A DNA stretch of 64,000 nt. Origin: Patiria pectinifera (lineage: Eukaryota > Echinodermata > Asteroidea > Valvatida > Asterinidae). The notes beneath the pieces were generated by a model that did no database searches, was not told the origin of the DNA, and was given only the letters and a program-made list of their open reading frames with translations. Each line of letters begins with the position of its first letter. Positions within the stretch are counted from its first letter, which is position 1. Positions 46,245 to 58,362 of this stretch are shown here, in pieces. The stretch is taken from NCBI GenBank assembly GCA_029964075.1, contig CM057136.1:434001-498000 (forward strand). Direction: 5' to 3'. The translations under genes and the position numbers were made by a program.

Positions 46245-48180
46245 TTCAAGCCGTACTAAAGCTGTACTACATTTCGAGTTTTCCATTTGTTTGTGCACAA
46301 ACGTGGATCCGCCCATCAGGCTTCACTTTGTACAGCGAGTTAGTTATAAAGTTCAGTTATTCATTGCATTTCACTTGTATAGTTCGCTGAAGCGCAAAGC
46401 ACAGAGTACGCATAACCCTCGGTGTAATCCGTCTGTGATACGCACCAATGGCGGCGATTTCAAGTCAGGATTTGGAGAGAAAGTGGTGTCAACAGATGCA
46501 TCTCCAAGGGGAAGGCGAGGGGGCCGGGGGGGGGGGTGATTGCCATGTAGGCGCAAAAACTGAACATTAAAGTCCTGGGAGTTCTTAGACTTTATTCTTT
46601 AAAAAATGCACCAGACGCGTCAAGCAAAGGCTTGCACAAACATCTTTGTTTTTTTGTCCCATATTTTTGCTCGTTAGCATGGTTTTCCCTCTGGAAAAAG
46701 GTACGGGGCCTGGTTGACGGGGATAGTCGAAGTTTACCCAAATAGTGTCGAGCCCCATCACCATGCGTTTCTTGGGATTGCTTCAAGACATTTCATGCGA
46801 AGTAGCAACATGGAAGAGGCGCCGTCGTGAGCGCCCTCATTTGGATGGGAACCACCTTGATGAGGGCACAGTGCGATGTTACAACGCGATACAAGTCGCG
46901 AGGGACAACGTGATGCACGACACAAAGTACGACGCGACGCACGACACGACTTACGACGCCAAGAATAACGAAAAGCAAGATGCGCAACAAAAGGGGCAAC
47001 GTTCGGGCATAAAATCTACGAGACGGTAGGGCGCAATGTACGGGAGCGGCGGTGCGACACGACGGCACGACGCAACGGAGACGTCGTGCCAACGCGTCGT
47101 GTACTCACGTCGCATGTATGTTGAAGACACGGTGTGTCGTCAATAATTCCCCTCTCGTTGCCAGTTGCAGCGCACCTTCGTGCTTTGCCCCGTGCGTCGC
47201 CTCTTGCGTCGGATGGAGACTTTGCTAATTTAAGCAACTTTTTCCTCTGGGGTTAACCCCACCTCGCTGGCTGTTGACGACTATAGCCGCGGCTTGAAGA
47301 AAGGCTATGTGAAGGGAGACGGCTAGAGCCGCGTTTCATTCATCATGCACATGCGTGTGCTACAAGATTGTATTTTATAGAAACAGAAAGTTCGGTGAAC
47401 ACTTATTAGTCATGAAAAGCGAAATTATTCAGCAAAACCACTTATTAATCTTAGTTGAATAGTTGGGTTTTTTTTCGAGCACGGCACACGGGCTCACAAG
47501 GGCGGATCCCCTCTCCTCCCCCCCCCCAACGAACCCATTTCTTTTTTAAGTGACTTCGCAATAAAGGCAGGCACTGCGTACACAACCATTAGCGTGTTAA
47601 AGTGGTCAGAAATTGCCTCAGATCGCACCACAGAGCATCTGGATTCCCCCCAAATTAGGGGCCCTTATACGCGGCCCAAGCCGTATTTGTTTTGACCCAC
47701 TCTTTGGGGGCCAAAACAATTTTTTTTTGCCCCCCCCCCAAATGTGTTCTGGACCCGCCCTTGCAGTGTACGTGCTCGTTGTTCATGGATACGCTCGGTT
47801 GATCACACTGGGCTTTCTGTATGCGTTATTGTGCACAGCGTATTACACGCATGCGTCCTCAGTGAAAACCGGCGGACAGGTGTCACGGTCTCACTTCTCC
47901 AGCGTGCTAGCTTCTCCGAGAGGGAAATTTCGCTTCAACGCGCACTCGAAAAATTGCGCAGTAGTGTACATTTTCGCCAATTTTATTGTGCGCAGTAATG
48001 TACACTTTAGCCAACTTTATTTGTGTGCTGAGTCTGGTGTTGTACTGGTGCTCGTAAGATCTTTGGATATCTGTATGTTAAAATAGAATTGGGCCCCGAT
48101 GTTTAAATATGGAAATGAGGGGAAAATAACATAATTTTAATAAGAAATCACTTTGAACCTTTACTCATTCATCCACCAAT
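46245..48180. other. Intergenic; acgacgc-rich simple sequence and GGATCC-type relics
   Basis: 46875-46985 is a degenerate array of acgacg/cacgac words. Poly-C/G relics of the GCGGATCC family occur near 47500-47760. No exon recognised. Confidence 0.4.
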
Positions 48181-48239
48181 CACATCCCAAAGATAATCAG
48201 ATGTAAATATTCCTGCATTTCCAACTGACACGATTCAGA

Positions 48240-48640
48240 CGACTGAGTGCGCACTTACTTTGCGCATGCACAAACGTGGAACACAGGGTCTTTATCTTTT
48301 TTTCTGCAAAAGTTGTCACAAATTTCACAACACCATCAACGGTCAGAGCTCTTCCATCAACAATTGTAATGTGATAGACCCTCTTGGGAAGATCCCAGGG
48401 CAATTTCTCCACAATATGTGACTGGTTTTTGCTATTCAGTTCACCTGGCTTGCCCATATAGTGTCCAGTGTTGCTCGACAATTCCTCAGGTCATCGGAGT
48501 AATCCAGCACTGACTTGTCTTGGATGTCAGGCCGGTTGATGAGTTTATTGACCCATGCCACCAGTGATGTCGTACTCATTCCCGAATCGGTCATTGAGTA
48601 GCTTTGTTGAAGAGCATAACAGTTTGCACCGGTTGATGTA
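48240..48640 (-). pseudogene. BEL/Pao-type retroelement gag-like relic
   Basis: Minus strand reads TSLVAWVNKLINRPDIQDKS, VLDYSDDLRNCRATLDTIWA, then after a frame break LNSKNQSHIVEKLPWDLPKR and GRALTVDGVVKFVTTFAEKK. The pattern (L..KLP..L plus V..F....A) is that of the gag/DUF1759-like region of Pao elements. The two frames and internal stop rule out a working gene. Confidence 0.6.
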
Positions 48641-49194
48641 ACCGTCTAACCTGGTAATTATCCCTAATAAGGTGGTTTTATTCTAAGGTATGAGTTAAAC
48701 CAAGGTTTGTGCAAAGAAAAAAACCTAACTGATATGAAAATAGCTACTATGAACAGCGTCACCAACGGTGTCTAAAATCTCTCGGAGGCGGCAGGACCTA
48801 AACAATACAGATTCTGCTCTTTTCATCACAAAAAAACCCATTTTCACGCTCTTATATATCATAAATCGCCTCAATATCCTTTGACAGAAGTAATACAAAA
48901 TTAATCAGTATCTTTGCTCAGCTGTCCTATTGTCAAAGAAAGATGATGACAAAATTTGATGGAAATGTTCACGGTGTAAAACGATGACAAGAATAATGGT
49001 GGAAAGGAGTAGCGCCCTCTAAAGCTTGAACGCAATGTCTACCATATTAATGAATGGTATACTGAGCGATTATTCTGGAGACTGCAGACGGCATTGGATG
49101 CCATTCAATGCCTGGCTAAGAAGAGATGTATATGATTTGGCATCATCGACTCTTTGCGTATAAAATGTGTGTTCCTCCAGTATACCCCAGCATT

Positions 49195-49620
49195 CTTGTA
49201 ATGAGCCCGTGAATACTGTGACGCGAGTCCAGTCAAGTCATACTATTTGCAGTGACTCAAGTTTAGGCTTTGTAAGAACACAGTGACTTAAGTCGGGTGG
49301 AGTCGTTCAAAAACAGGCACTTGAGTGACTCAATTTCGGGTCGAGTCGTTCAGAAATAATGGCAGCTACTGAATTTGAGTAGTTCTGAGGAGTAATTCGA
49401 GTCAAGTTTAGTGTTCTAAGGTAGTGACTCAAGTTGAGTCGTTCTAAGTAAGTGATTACATTTAAATTGTTCTTAGGCATTGACTCAAGCTAAGTCATTC
49501 TAAGGCAGTGGCATGAGTCACATTGACTCATTCTAAAGAAGGGACTGGTTGAGTTTAGTTATAAGGCAGTGACTCGAATCAAATTAAGTACATCGAAGGC
49601 AGTAACTCGAGTCAAGTCTT
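49195..49620. repeat. GACTCAAGT minisatellite
   Basis: About ten degenerate units built on gtgactcaagttgagtcgtt with ctaagg spacers, unit length about 35-40 bp. Distinct in sequence from the hAT subterminal gacttgtgacttg arrays. Confidence 0.65.
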
Positions 49621-50269
49621 TAACCTTCGAGCTTCAAGCCCAAAAACTTTACGCGGAATGGCCACCGGGAGAATTTTATCACCACACGTGTTTCTAGGTC
49701 AATAACCCCCGCATGCCTGGATATGCACAAGATATAGGTCATTCGTATCGTCCGGGATTGTTTACAACCTGTCTGAGCTCTGGGCGGCACGAGGGGTCGA
49801 CACAAAGAGATCGGCGGCACTTAGGGGTAGGCCACTAAGATCTCCAATTACTGCAAAAAGGCATTAGGCGCCATCTTGGCTTCTGTCTTTCAACACTCCT
49901 TACTCTGGAGTGGCCAATGTGAGTTTACAGGCTTGTGGTGTATAGTAGGGGTGATGATTACATGGAAGCTTGGCCTAATTGGCCCATTGTAAAAGAAAAT
50001 AATGACCATATTTGGAAAATGTGGAGAATTTTATCGCGGCTCGCTGCGGGAAGTTAACCATTCTTGCTTGATTAACACCAACCTGGGAAGAGTTCGGGCA
50101 TGGGAAGAATTTGGATGAATACTACCTAGAATTTGCTTGGTGTTGTGCAAAAATTGTCGTATTTGAAAAGGGTCAATTTCCATGGACTGAAAAAAGACCT
50201 TTTTCCCTCTTTTTCGTTGTGTTTTAGGTGGAAACGGTTACATCAATGACTACGCTACATGCAGATTGT

Positions 50270-50600
50270 TAAGAGATGCCAAGCTGTCTGAGATAGGGGC
50301 GGGAACAAGCGAGATAAGGAGCTTATCATTGGCAGAGCCCTCAATGCAGATTACAAATAATCCTATGAATCTTCATCACTTGAATGTACGGTAAATTTTG
50401 AGTGGCAAGATAAGGAGCTTTATCATTGGCAAGGACTCAACGCAAACCAAAAAAATAAGCCTATATATATTTAAATGCCTAGATTGAAGGTGTCGTAAAT
50501 TGTGATAGGGGAGACATAAACGGGGCTTATCATTGGCTAAGGTCTCAATACGAAATATGAATAAGCAGATGAGTATTTATAAATTGCAAATATTTCATTA
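50270..50600. repeat. Three diverged tandem units, about 115 bp
   Basis: Each unit contains a (gg)agcttatcattggc core followed by ctcaa(t/c)gc and aataa: cores at about 50318, 50410 and 50526. Confidence 0.6.
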
Positions 50601-51514
50601 ATTAATGTCAGAATGTGTCGAGCTATGTGCGAAGTGAAAATTCGAATGGAAAACTGTGCCTCATGTTTATTCATGACTTGTGCTTTCCTCTCTCTCCCCT
50701 ATAATAAGATATATATGCTGATGTGATGTAACTGTTTTGGCGAAAGCGCCCCTAACGTTGTGGTGTCTGTGGCAACTTGCTATGCGTATGCATATGCATG
50801 AGATTAGGAAATGATTGTACGCTTATTTTAAGTACGTTCGACGGGGGACAAAGGAATGGAGTACCGAAGTGTGACGTGGTCTGAATCACGTGATAATGTC
50901 TTTCACACACATTTTGTGCGCGTGACGTAGTCACTTCGTTTCTCCATTATGTGCTCGTAGTAGTGTTTTAGTGGTTTTAGTGTTTTAGTGGGGTTTTTTG
51001 GCGAGAGGTTTTAACTATTAAGTGTAAACATATTTGCATCTATACTTTGTTAAGTGTAAACATATTTGCATCAATTTTTTGAACGGAATTATGTGTTTCC
51101 AGTAGGTTTTTAGTTTGTTTTGGCAATGAGTTTTTATTTCTAAGACTTGGCCGCCAGTTCAGACGTGTTTGCCCGTGACATCGAGAGAGAAACTAATTAT
51201 TTTTTAGAAAACATTCTTTTCATTTCATCTTAAACCAGTAAGAGTTTAATGGGAAAACTTTTTGCTTCTTCTTCGGGATCTTACCAAAAGTTGCTTTTAA
51301 TTGTTCTGCCCGCTTTTTGGAGTTTCTGATTTACTTGTTAACTATTAGCTCAAAGTTGGTTTACAACAACCACGAAAGAGAACAAGACTAGGCACTTCTA
51401 GTAAAGGTGGTCTCAGACCAACTTGGTCTGAGGAATCTAGAGAGTTAACACGGTCATTTCTTCGGGGGCCACGGTATACGGCTTAAGTAAGTCTAAATTT
51501 TAAGAGACAATCAG

Positions 51515-51835
51515 TCAGGTCAGTTAGGTCAGGTCAGGTCAGGTCAGGTCAGGTCAGGTCAAATTAGGTCAGGTCAGGCCAGGTCAGTGAGGTCTGTTTA
51601 AGTCGGGTCGGGTCGGGTTTATTCAAGTCTTGATTTAAGAGACAGTCAGTCATGTCAGTGGGTAAGGTAAGGTCAGGTCAGGTCAGGTCAATCAGATCAG
51701 GTCAAGTCAGGACAGTCAGGTCAGGTTAAGTCATGTCATGTATGTCATGTCATGTCAGGTCAGGTCGATCAGATCAGATCAGGTCAGGTCAGGTCAGGTC
51801 AGGTCAGGTCATGTCAGGTCTGGTCAGTGGGTGCG
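51515..51835. repeat. (AGGTC)n / (TCAGG)n satellite block
   Basis: Runs of the pentamer aggtcaggtcaggtcaggtc are mixed with variants (atgtc, aagtc, gggtc) over about 320 bp; purest at 51530-51560 and 51778-51812. Confidence 0.85.
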
Positions 51836-51839
51836 TGAT

Positions 51840-54080
51840 TTGGAGCACACTAGGCTTGCCCTCTGGGACCAGCACAAATGTAGCCTTGAAAGATACACGT
51901 AAGGCCAAGAGACACTTTAAAAGATCACTGACAGTAATAAATGATATCTAGAAACAACACAAAACAGCAGGTGCACGCTTACACTCTATCTAAAGTGCTT
52001 TTATTGAATAAATATAAATTTAACACAGAAAAGAGACGTGGAAGAAAAGACTTGTGTCGTGATATGCCAAACTTTCTCCATCATGTCTTTGACTAAAATC
52101 AATTAATTCAATTGGCTTTAAGGTAATGGTCACCATTTGCAGAAAAAAGTTTATATTTGCCATTTCAATAAACAATAAGCAATAAATCTGAAGCAGGTTA
52201 TTAATAAAAAACTAAGAAAATGTCGAAATAATGCGCAGTAGATGACATACTTTTGAGAAACCTGTAACAATGCATTCTTATTTTTTTTCTCACGCAAAGC
52301 ATGTTTTTGTTGACTGTTTGAAGGTTTAACCTAACCATCGTGAGGTAATGATGGTTATTTTTTTAGCCTGGAAAAAGACAGAATACAAGGCGGAAATTAT
52401 TTCACAGGATGCTTTTTATGTTTTATGTTTGAATGTTTGCAAATGGTGTCGATTACCTTTAACCACTTCAAACGTTAAAGAAAAGGGGGAAAATTGAAAA
52501 AAGAAGAAAAAACAATTTGCTAAGGAATATTTACAGTTACATATTTTTTTTAATCTATTTCCATCAGTTACTGAGATTCATGCTTAACCGTGGATGTGGG
52601 AAAGGACAATTAATAGAGAGTAATAATCCACATGTATATATAATAATGCTCATTTCTAATAAGAAAATAGTGTATACCAGATTTGCTAAGATAATTAAGT
52701 AAGGTATATTGGATATTTGAAAAGTTTCATGCAATATTTATTATAATTTTATATAGTGCTGTTGAACAAAATTGTCGGCAGTGCATACTGAATAATATTC
52801 ATTCCATGAGTTTACGAAGTGATTTTGAATGGGTAAACTCTTTTGTATTGACTCAAATTTACCCACTTCAAATAGCGCCCTCTTATTGCGTTCATTATAC
52901 TTCAACAAGTAAAATAGTTTGGGACGTTTGAAGTAATTATTATCAAAGTTTCAGGTGCACTTCCATCCGCAGAATGTCAAAACGTAGTGTTTTCTGGGTC
53001 CCAATAAGTCCTGTGCAAAATGTCTGAAATTTCCAGAGAAGAGTTGAAAACACCCGTTTGTTTACTTTTTTTTGCGCGTTAGCGATTTTTGCCTCCCCTT
53101 TATGTATTTCTAGCAGTGAAAAATAGCCATTGAATATAGTTGTGTGCACGTTTATATTCCACTTGTCATTAATCTTTCCAATGATTATTATTTCGTGAGA
53201 AGTGCGTTTTTAGAGCCCAAAAGAGCGCAACCGGCCAAAAGTCTTCCTTTAAATAATTGAATTTTGATTTTAAAAAATCCATATTCTAGCTGGTCTTCCA
53301 AAAATACCCTTTTCACAATTTGCTTCATGAAAAAAAGGATACTACAAAATGTAAATACATGTCATTGTATATTATTACTATTTAAGCCACTAAGAGTCTA
53401 AACAAATCTGAAAAAACTTAAGTTCCTGTTAACAATCAGTTTTCATCCAACCGATTTCTTTTGCCGGCATCAATGTAGCATGGGCAACTGCTGCCTCTAA
53501 AGCTCATTGGAAAATTGGACAATTTAAAACTGTGGAGGAGTCTTTTAGTCAGTGGGACGAGGCCTTTTTTTCGCTCGCCACGTGGTCTGGTTCGCCGATT
53601 TTGTTTAAACTTCACAGAAGATTATGATGTTTTTACAATACTGCTGAGATTTTGGGGTGAGATAATTGGATCCAGATCGAATAACCTTCTTGTTACCTTA
53701 TGGTCTTTTTTATTGTATTCTCAGGTGCGTACATAAGAGATTTAAAGGAGATAACTTTATGACCACTGGACATGGGAAATAATTAAGAGTCATATATCGA
53801 GACTTCTTGCAGTACAGGAACATAAAAATAAATTTGGAAAACTCTCTCTTATGGGAGCGGGGATAAAATTCATAATTTGGGGTAGGAAAAAAAAGGAATT
53901 ACAAAGATACCATGCCATCAATTCAAACTCTGGTCATTTTTTTCTGTGTTATGTTGGCCAAAACAGTCAAAGCAGTAACTTGAAAAGCAAAATTGTAATT
54001 CGCTTTTATACAAGAGGAATTAAGTACACTTTTTGATAAAAATGGGGAATGATAACAAGATAAATGTCCTTAAGATCATT
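51840..54080. other. Intergenic, no exon recognised
   Basis: AT-rich sequence; short ORFs on both strands with no domain pattern and no repeat match elsewhere in the window that I can see. Confidence 0.4.
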
Positions 54081-54083
54081 ATA

Positions 54084-54620
54084 TTCAATTTCAAGTACAA
54101 CTCTAGAACGAATGATGGTAAACCCAAGCTCTGCATTTCTACCACCTGTTGCCTTCCGAAGAGCATATCAAGCACGATTATAAACAGGACTAGAGCCAGA
54201 GTGATGACCTACTGACATATTGAATTCAGTTGCTTCACCATCAGGCGTGATCTGGTGTTAGTATGCATTGATTTTAGGGCCCTTTGAGGTCTGGGAGGAA
54301 CTCCATAAGCCTTAAGGATTCCCATCATTTTGCGGGAGATTGTTCTTCTTCGCTTCTTCAACGACCCTCCTTAAAGCTAGTATTGCTGGACCTCCTTTCC
54401 CTGAAACCATTTTGATTCACACAGATTTTTGGTTCTTTGGCACTTTTTAACCTGTTAAGAATCATGCGATTGTACAGTTTGGCAATGTCGCAGGTGACAC
54501 TGATTTCGTGGTAATTGTCCGTATTTGAGAGGTCGCCTGAGTTTGGAACAGGAATGATATTTGACATCGACAACGGATTTTTTTAAAACGGCCAAGCATT
54601 TTGAAAACAAAAACAAAATT
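54084..54620 (-). pseudogene. Non-LTR reverse transcriptase relic (copy 2)
   Basis: Sister of 17090-17640 with its own damage: it retains NIIPVPNSGDLSNTDNYHEI, AKLYNRMILNRL and QNGFRERRSSNTSF but has lost the FIDFKKAF segment by deletion. Confidence 0.7.
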
Positions 54621-55067
54621 GGTTTAGTTGGGGGCGGGGTCATGGCACCTGGCCCTGCTGGCCCCCGGATTCGCCCTTGGAACGTGTGCGTGCACGGCTC
54701 AACCAGTAACGTTTATAGACGTTGTCACTGCTAAAAAAAACTAAAAAAAACTAAAAGCAAATATATTTTGAAAACTGAGAAAAGGTGGACACTCTTGCAA
54801 ACAAATTGAGGGGAAAAAAAAGAAACATTTCGACTTTTAATTAGCCTTGTCCATGTTGTTCTTATCTACACTTGAATCGTTTGAATTCTAAAGGGATATA
54901 GCTGCAGCTCATTTGAACGTATATATACAAAGCAATATATCATGTGCTATGTACAGTATGTTTAGTACTTTTCAAATTTTAATAATTACAAGAGTTTTGC
55001 CAAATTTTTTAAGCATCTTGAAGATACCTTGACGTAACAGCTTCAGTACTTTTCTAATATATATTAT

Positions 55068-56280
55068 AAGTTATCCTGCGAGCGCGAGTGGAACACGGAA
55101 TAATGTAGTGCGTCTGTGTCCCACATACCACGAGGCCGAAGGTCGATTGGTATTATGGGACACAGACGCACTACATTTTCCGAGTTCCACGAGCGCGAGT
55201 GTGATAACGAATTTATCTTCAAGCAAACTTGACGCGCAGTACAGTTGGACCATTGCTCTACACGAACCGTTTAGCGGTTTAGCGCATGCAGCTGGAATGT
55301 CGCTCGCATCTTAGAATAGCGCAATACGCAGACCGTGCAATACAGCCTCATATCCATTAATATAGAATAATAAGACTAGATCGGCAGAGCGTCCACACGC
55401 GCGGAATTTCATGGAGGGTCACGTACTGGAGGAAAGATACAACTAATGCGCGAAAACGTGACGAACGCAACACCGTTTACGCGCACAGTGCACCATTATC
55501 GCTAACGCGTGGGCGCATCGCGTAAATACTCGGTGCGCATTTCGGGCTTCGCGCGCGTTGAGCTTGGTCACCTGCTGGAGGAAAGATACATTTAGCTCCA
55601 TTACTTTACGTTAATTAGTTGCGCGTCCACGAGGGACAACAAGAATGGCGTAGATTCATCGCACAGTGAATGGGCGCGTGTGGACGCGCTGCCGATCTAG
55701 TCTTTTTATTCTATATCTATGCTCATATCACACTGTTGTTGCCATGAATCAACCAATCAGGATCGAGGATTCAAGTTTACTTGGAGATAATATAATCCTG
55801 CGAGCGCGAGTGGAACACGGAATAATGCAGTGCGTCTGTGTCCCACCCATTGATCTTCATATACACAGACTGTGTATATGGAGATCAATGGTCCCACCAG
55901 CCTCGACTCAAGGGGCACATGCTCGTTCCTTACACTAACCCCTGGATGTGATGATGATGACGTAAATGACGCTGAATGGCTATTCACAGCGTACTGCGCG
56001 GGCATTTCGAAGAATTTATCTTGAAGCAAACATGACGCGCAGTAAATTTGGACCATCGCTTTACACGAACCTTTTAGCGGTTTAGCGCATGCAGCTAGAA
56101 TGTCGCTCGCATCCATAGATACAGAATAAAAAGACTATTCTATATCTATGCTCGCATTTTGGAATAACGCAATACGCAGGGTGCGATATGGACCGTGCAA
56201 TACATCCTCATATCATACTGTTGTTGCCATGGATCGACCAATCAGGATCGAGGATACAGGTTTGCTTAAAGATAATATAT
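55068..56280. mobile_element. Insertion present only in copy 2, two tandem units with hairpins
   Basis: Copy 1 lacks this segment (junction at about 18180-18190). It consists of two related units, each starting tcctgcgagcgcgagtggaa (55073 and 55796) and ending aggat...gataatata (about 55790 and 56280). Unit 1 has a perfect 19-bp stem (55105-55123 with 55156-55174); unit 2 has 22-bp arms with one mismatch (55847-55868 with 55870-55891). No coding capacity. Confidence 0.75.
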
Positions 56281-56510
56281 GATAACGCATTCAATGAATG
56301 AACATATATGTGCCACCTTTAAAGCGCAGGTTGGCATAATTGTACATGCACATTAATCGGCTACATTAAAAGTCACAATAAAGCATATTCACTTTCTCTA
56401 CTTATTGACAACACGAAAAATAAAACAGATGCATGTTCAGCTCAGAAAAAGCCTCGGATAGAAAAATGAAAAAAAAGTCTTTATCGTTTCTCTGATCTGA
56501 CGGCGGTGCT

Positions 56511-57103
56511 ATACAGGGTGAGTAAAAAAAAACCACGAAACCAAAATGTCGGGACCATTGTTCTATTGAAGATGCATGTTCAGCTCAGAAAAAGCCTCTG
56601 ATAGAAAAGTGAAAACAAAAGTCTTCATCGTTTCTCTGATCTGACGGCGGTGCTAAACATGGTGAGTAAAAAAAACACACGAAACCAAAGTGTCGGGACC
56701 ATTGTTCTATTGAAGTTCTGCATATAGCACTTTCAAAATCTAGGATATAAAATCTCAATTCATGAGCTTTTTTTAGTACAAGAATCATTCAAATCACTTA
56801 TTTGCTTTTTAAGTTACGGAATTTTAAACACAACCACTGTTTTAAAGTTCTGTCCATGGATCACACAAAAGGTGTGCGTTCTTTCAGCAAACCGAAAACA
56901 ATTCACATACATCCCTATGTGATTTTTTTCGTTTTGACGAAAGAATACTCACCTGTTTGCAATTCGAATGATTCTTGTACTAAAAAAAAAAGCTCATGAG
57001 TTCAGCTTTCATATCTTAGATTTTGAAAGTGCTACATGCAGAACTTCACTAAAACAATGGTCCCGACATTTGGGTTTCTTTTTTTTTTTACTCATACTGT
57101 ATT
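56511..57103. mobile_element. Foldback MITE with ACAGGGTGAG ends (copy 2)
   Basis: Counterpart of 18412-18854, lengthened by a local duplication of about 140 bp (gatgcatgttcagctcagaa repeated at 56429 and 56572). Confidence 0.65.
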
Positions 57104-58224
57104 CGCATATTATCTTCAGTCATGGAAACTTCAGACTGGCCACTTTTTTTGTGCTTTATATTTATCGGATCCTTCTTCAAAATACAATAAGACGTGACAT
57201 ACCTATGCTGATGGGGGCAATTGAGCTATCTATCCATTTATAAGAGTGTCAATCTGCTGTAATATTGCGAGAGTCAATCGTTCACCGCACACAATAGTTA
57301 CGCCGCCATGTTTGTTTGCGTTATGCCTCGCTTTGATTTTCAAGATGGTGTACCCTTGATAAAGGTCTTTTGACATGTACATTTTCTAATACAAAAGGCT
57401 TCTTGGGCGGATATAGCATAGTGAATGCTGGGGGTCCGGGGCATGCCCCACCCACCCCCTCCGCCCTGAAAATTGTGAAATCTACGATGCTTTCCCCGCC
57501 ACTCTATAACACTATTTGAGAATATAGGAACTTTAGAATTCTTTTTCTTTTCTTTGGGCCCCATTTTACTGGTATCATAACATTATCAGAAGCTCAGGGG
57601 CTGCATCCGCCCCCAGATTTGGGCTTAATATGAAATAAATAGAGCGAGTGTTTCTCAAATGCTTTTTTTCCGAATTACAAAATTTCAGGATAATAATTTC
57701 TCCCATACTAATTCTTTGTAAAAACACCGTACCTACTAGCAACTAACACATAATAATTCTTCTTTTTTTATTACGACGATAATTCTTTCTTAAATTCGTA
57801 CATAACATTTCTCGCATTCGTTGTCATGTTCTAAAGTTATTTTAAGTCCTTAAAGTACACAGGAAAAAGCAAGCTTGCTCTAGGACGGTCAAGATTGTTC
57901 TGGAGATTTGCCTTTCATTTTAAAGTGTACTCCCAGGGTTTGTTTTCACTCTAAGTCTTACCAATCAGCTAATTATATACGTACACACTGACTAACGACT
58001 AACCAGTATGCATTTTAAATGCATCAGTAATATAGATTCATAAATTTGAAATAAAAATAAAAATAACTAATAATATTCATCAAATTTCATTCAAACTACC
58101 GAATTATTCTTGAATAGAACCGGTATTTACAAGCATGAATATTTTCGTTTTGGTCTACGACAGAGCTATACCTTTTGACGTTGAAATCACTTGACTCACT
58201 CGTCGGCAATGTAATGAGGCTGAC

Positions 58225-58362
58225 TTAATAGCAGCCAATCACTTCAAACCTCATGCTGCAGCCCCCTTGCCATGCAGTGGGGTAAATGCGCAGGATTCTG
58301 GTGCGCAAGGCAAACGGCAGGAGAGTAGTTACCAGGGTGTTGCTGTCCTTGTTACCAGGGAA
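58225..58362 (-). CDS. Discoidin copy 2, exon C
   Basis: 45 codons plus TAA: FPGNKDSNTLVTTLLPFALR, TRILRIYPTAWQGGCSMRF, EVIGCY. Six replacement and two silent codon differences from copy 1. Confidence 0.9.
   Translation of the reverse strand, partial: FPGNKDSNTLVTTLLPFALRTRILRIYPTAWQGGCSMRFEVIGCY

Noticed and set aside
47613-48086. 157-codon plus ORF
   Set aside because: It crosses poly-C/T runs of a GCGGATCC-type repeat; no domain pattern or codon regularity.
51733-51951. ORF across the AGGTC satellite
   Set aside because: The translation is a simple repeat of the pentamer, not a protein signal.
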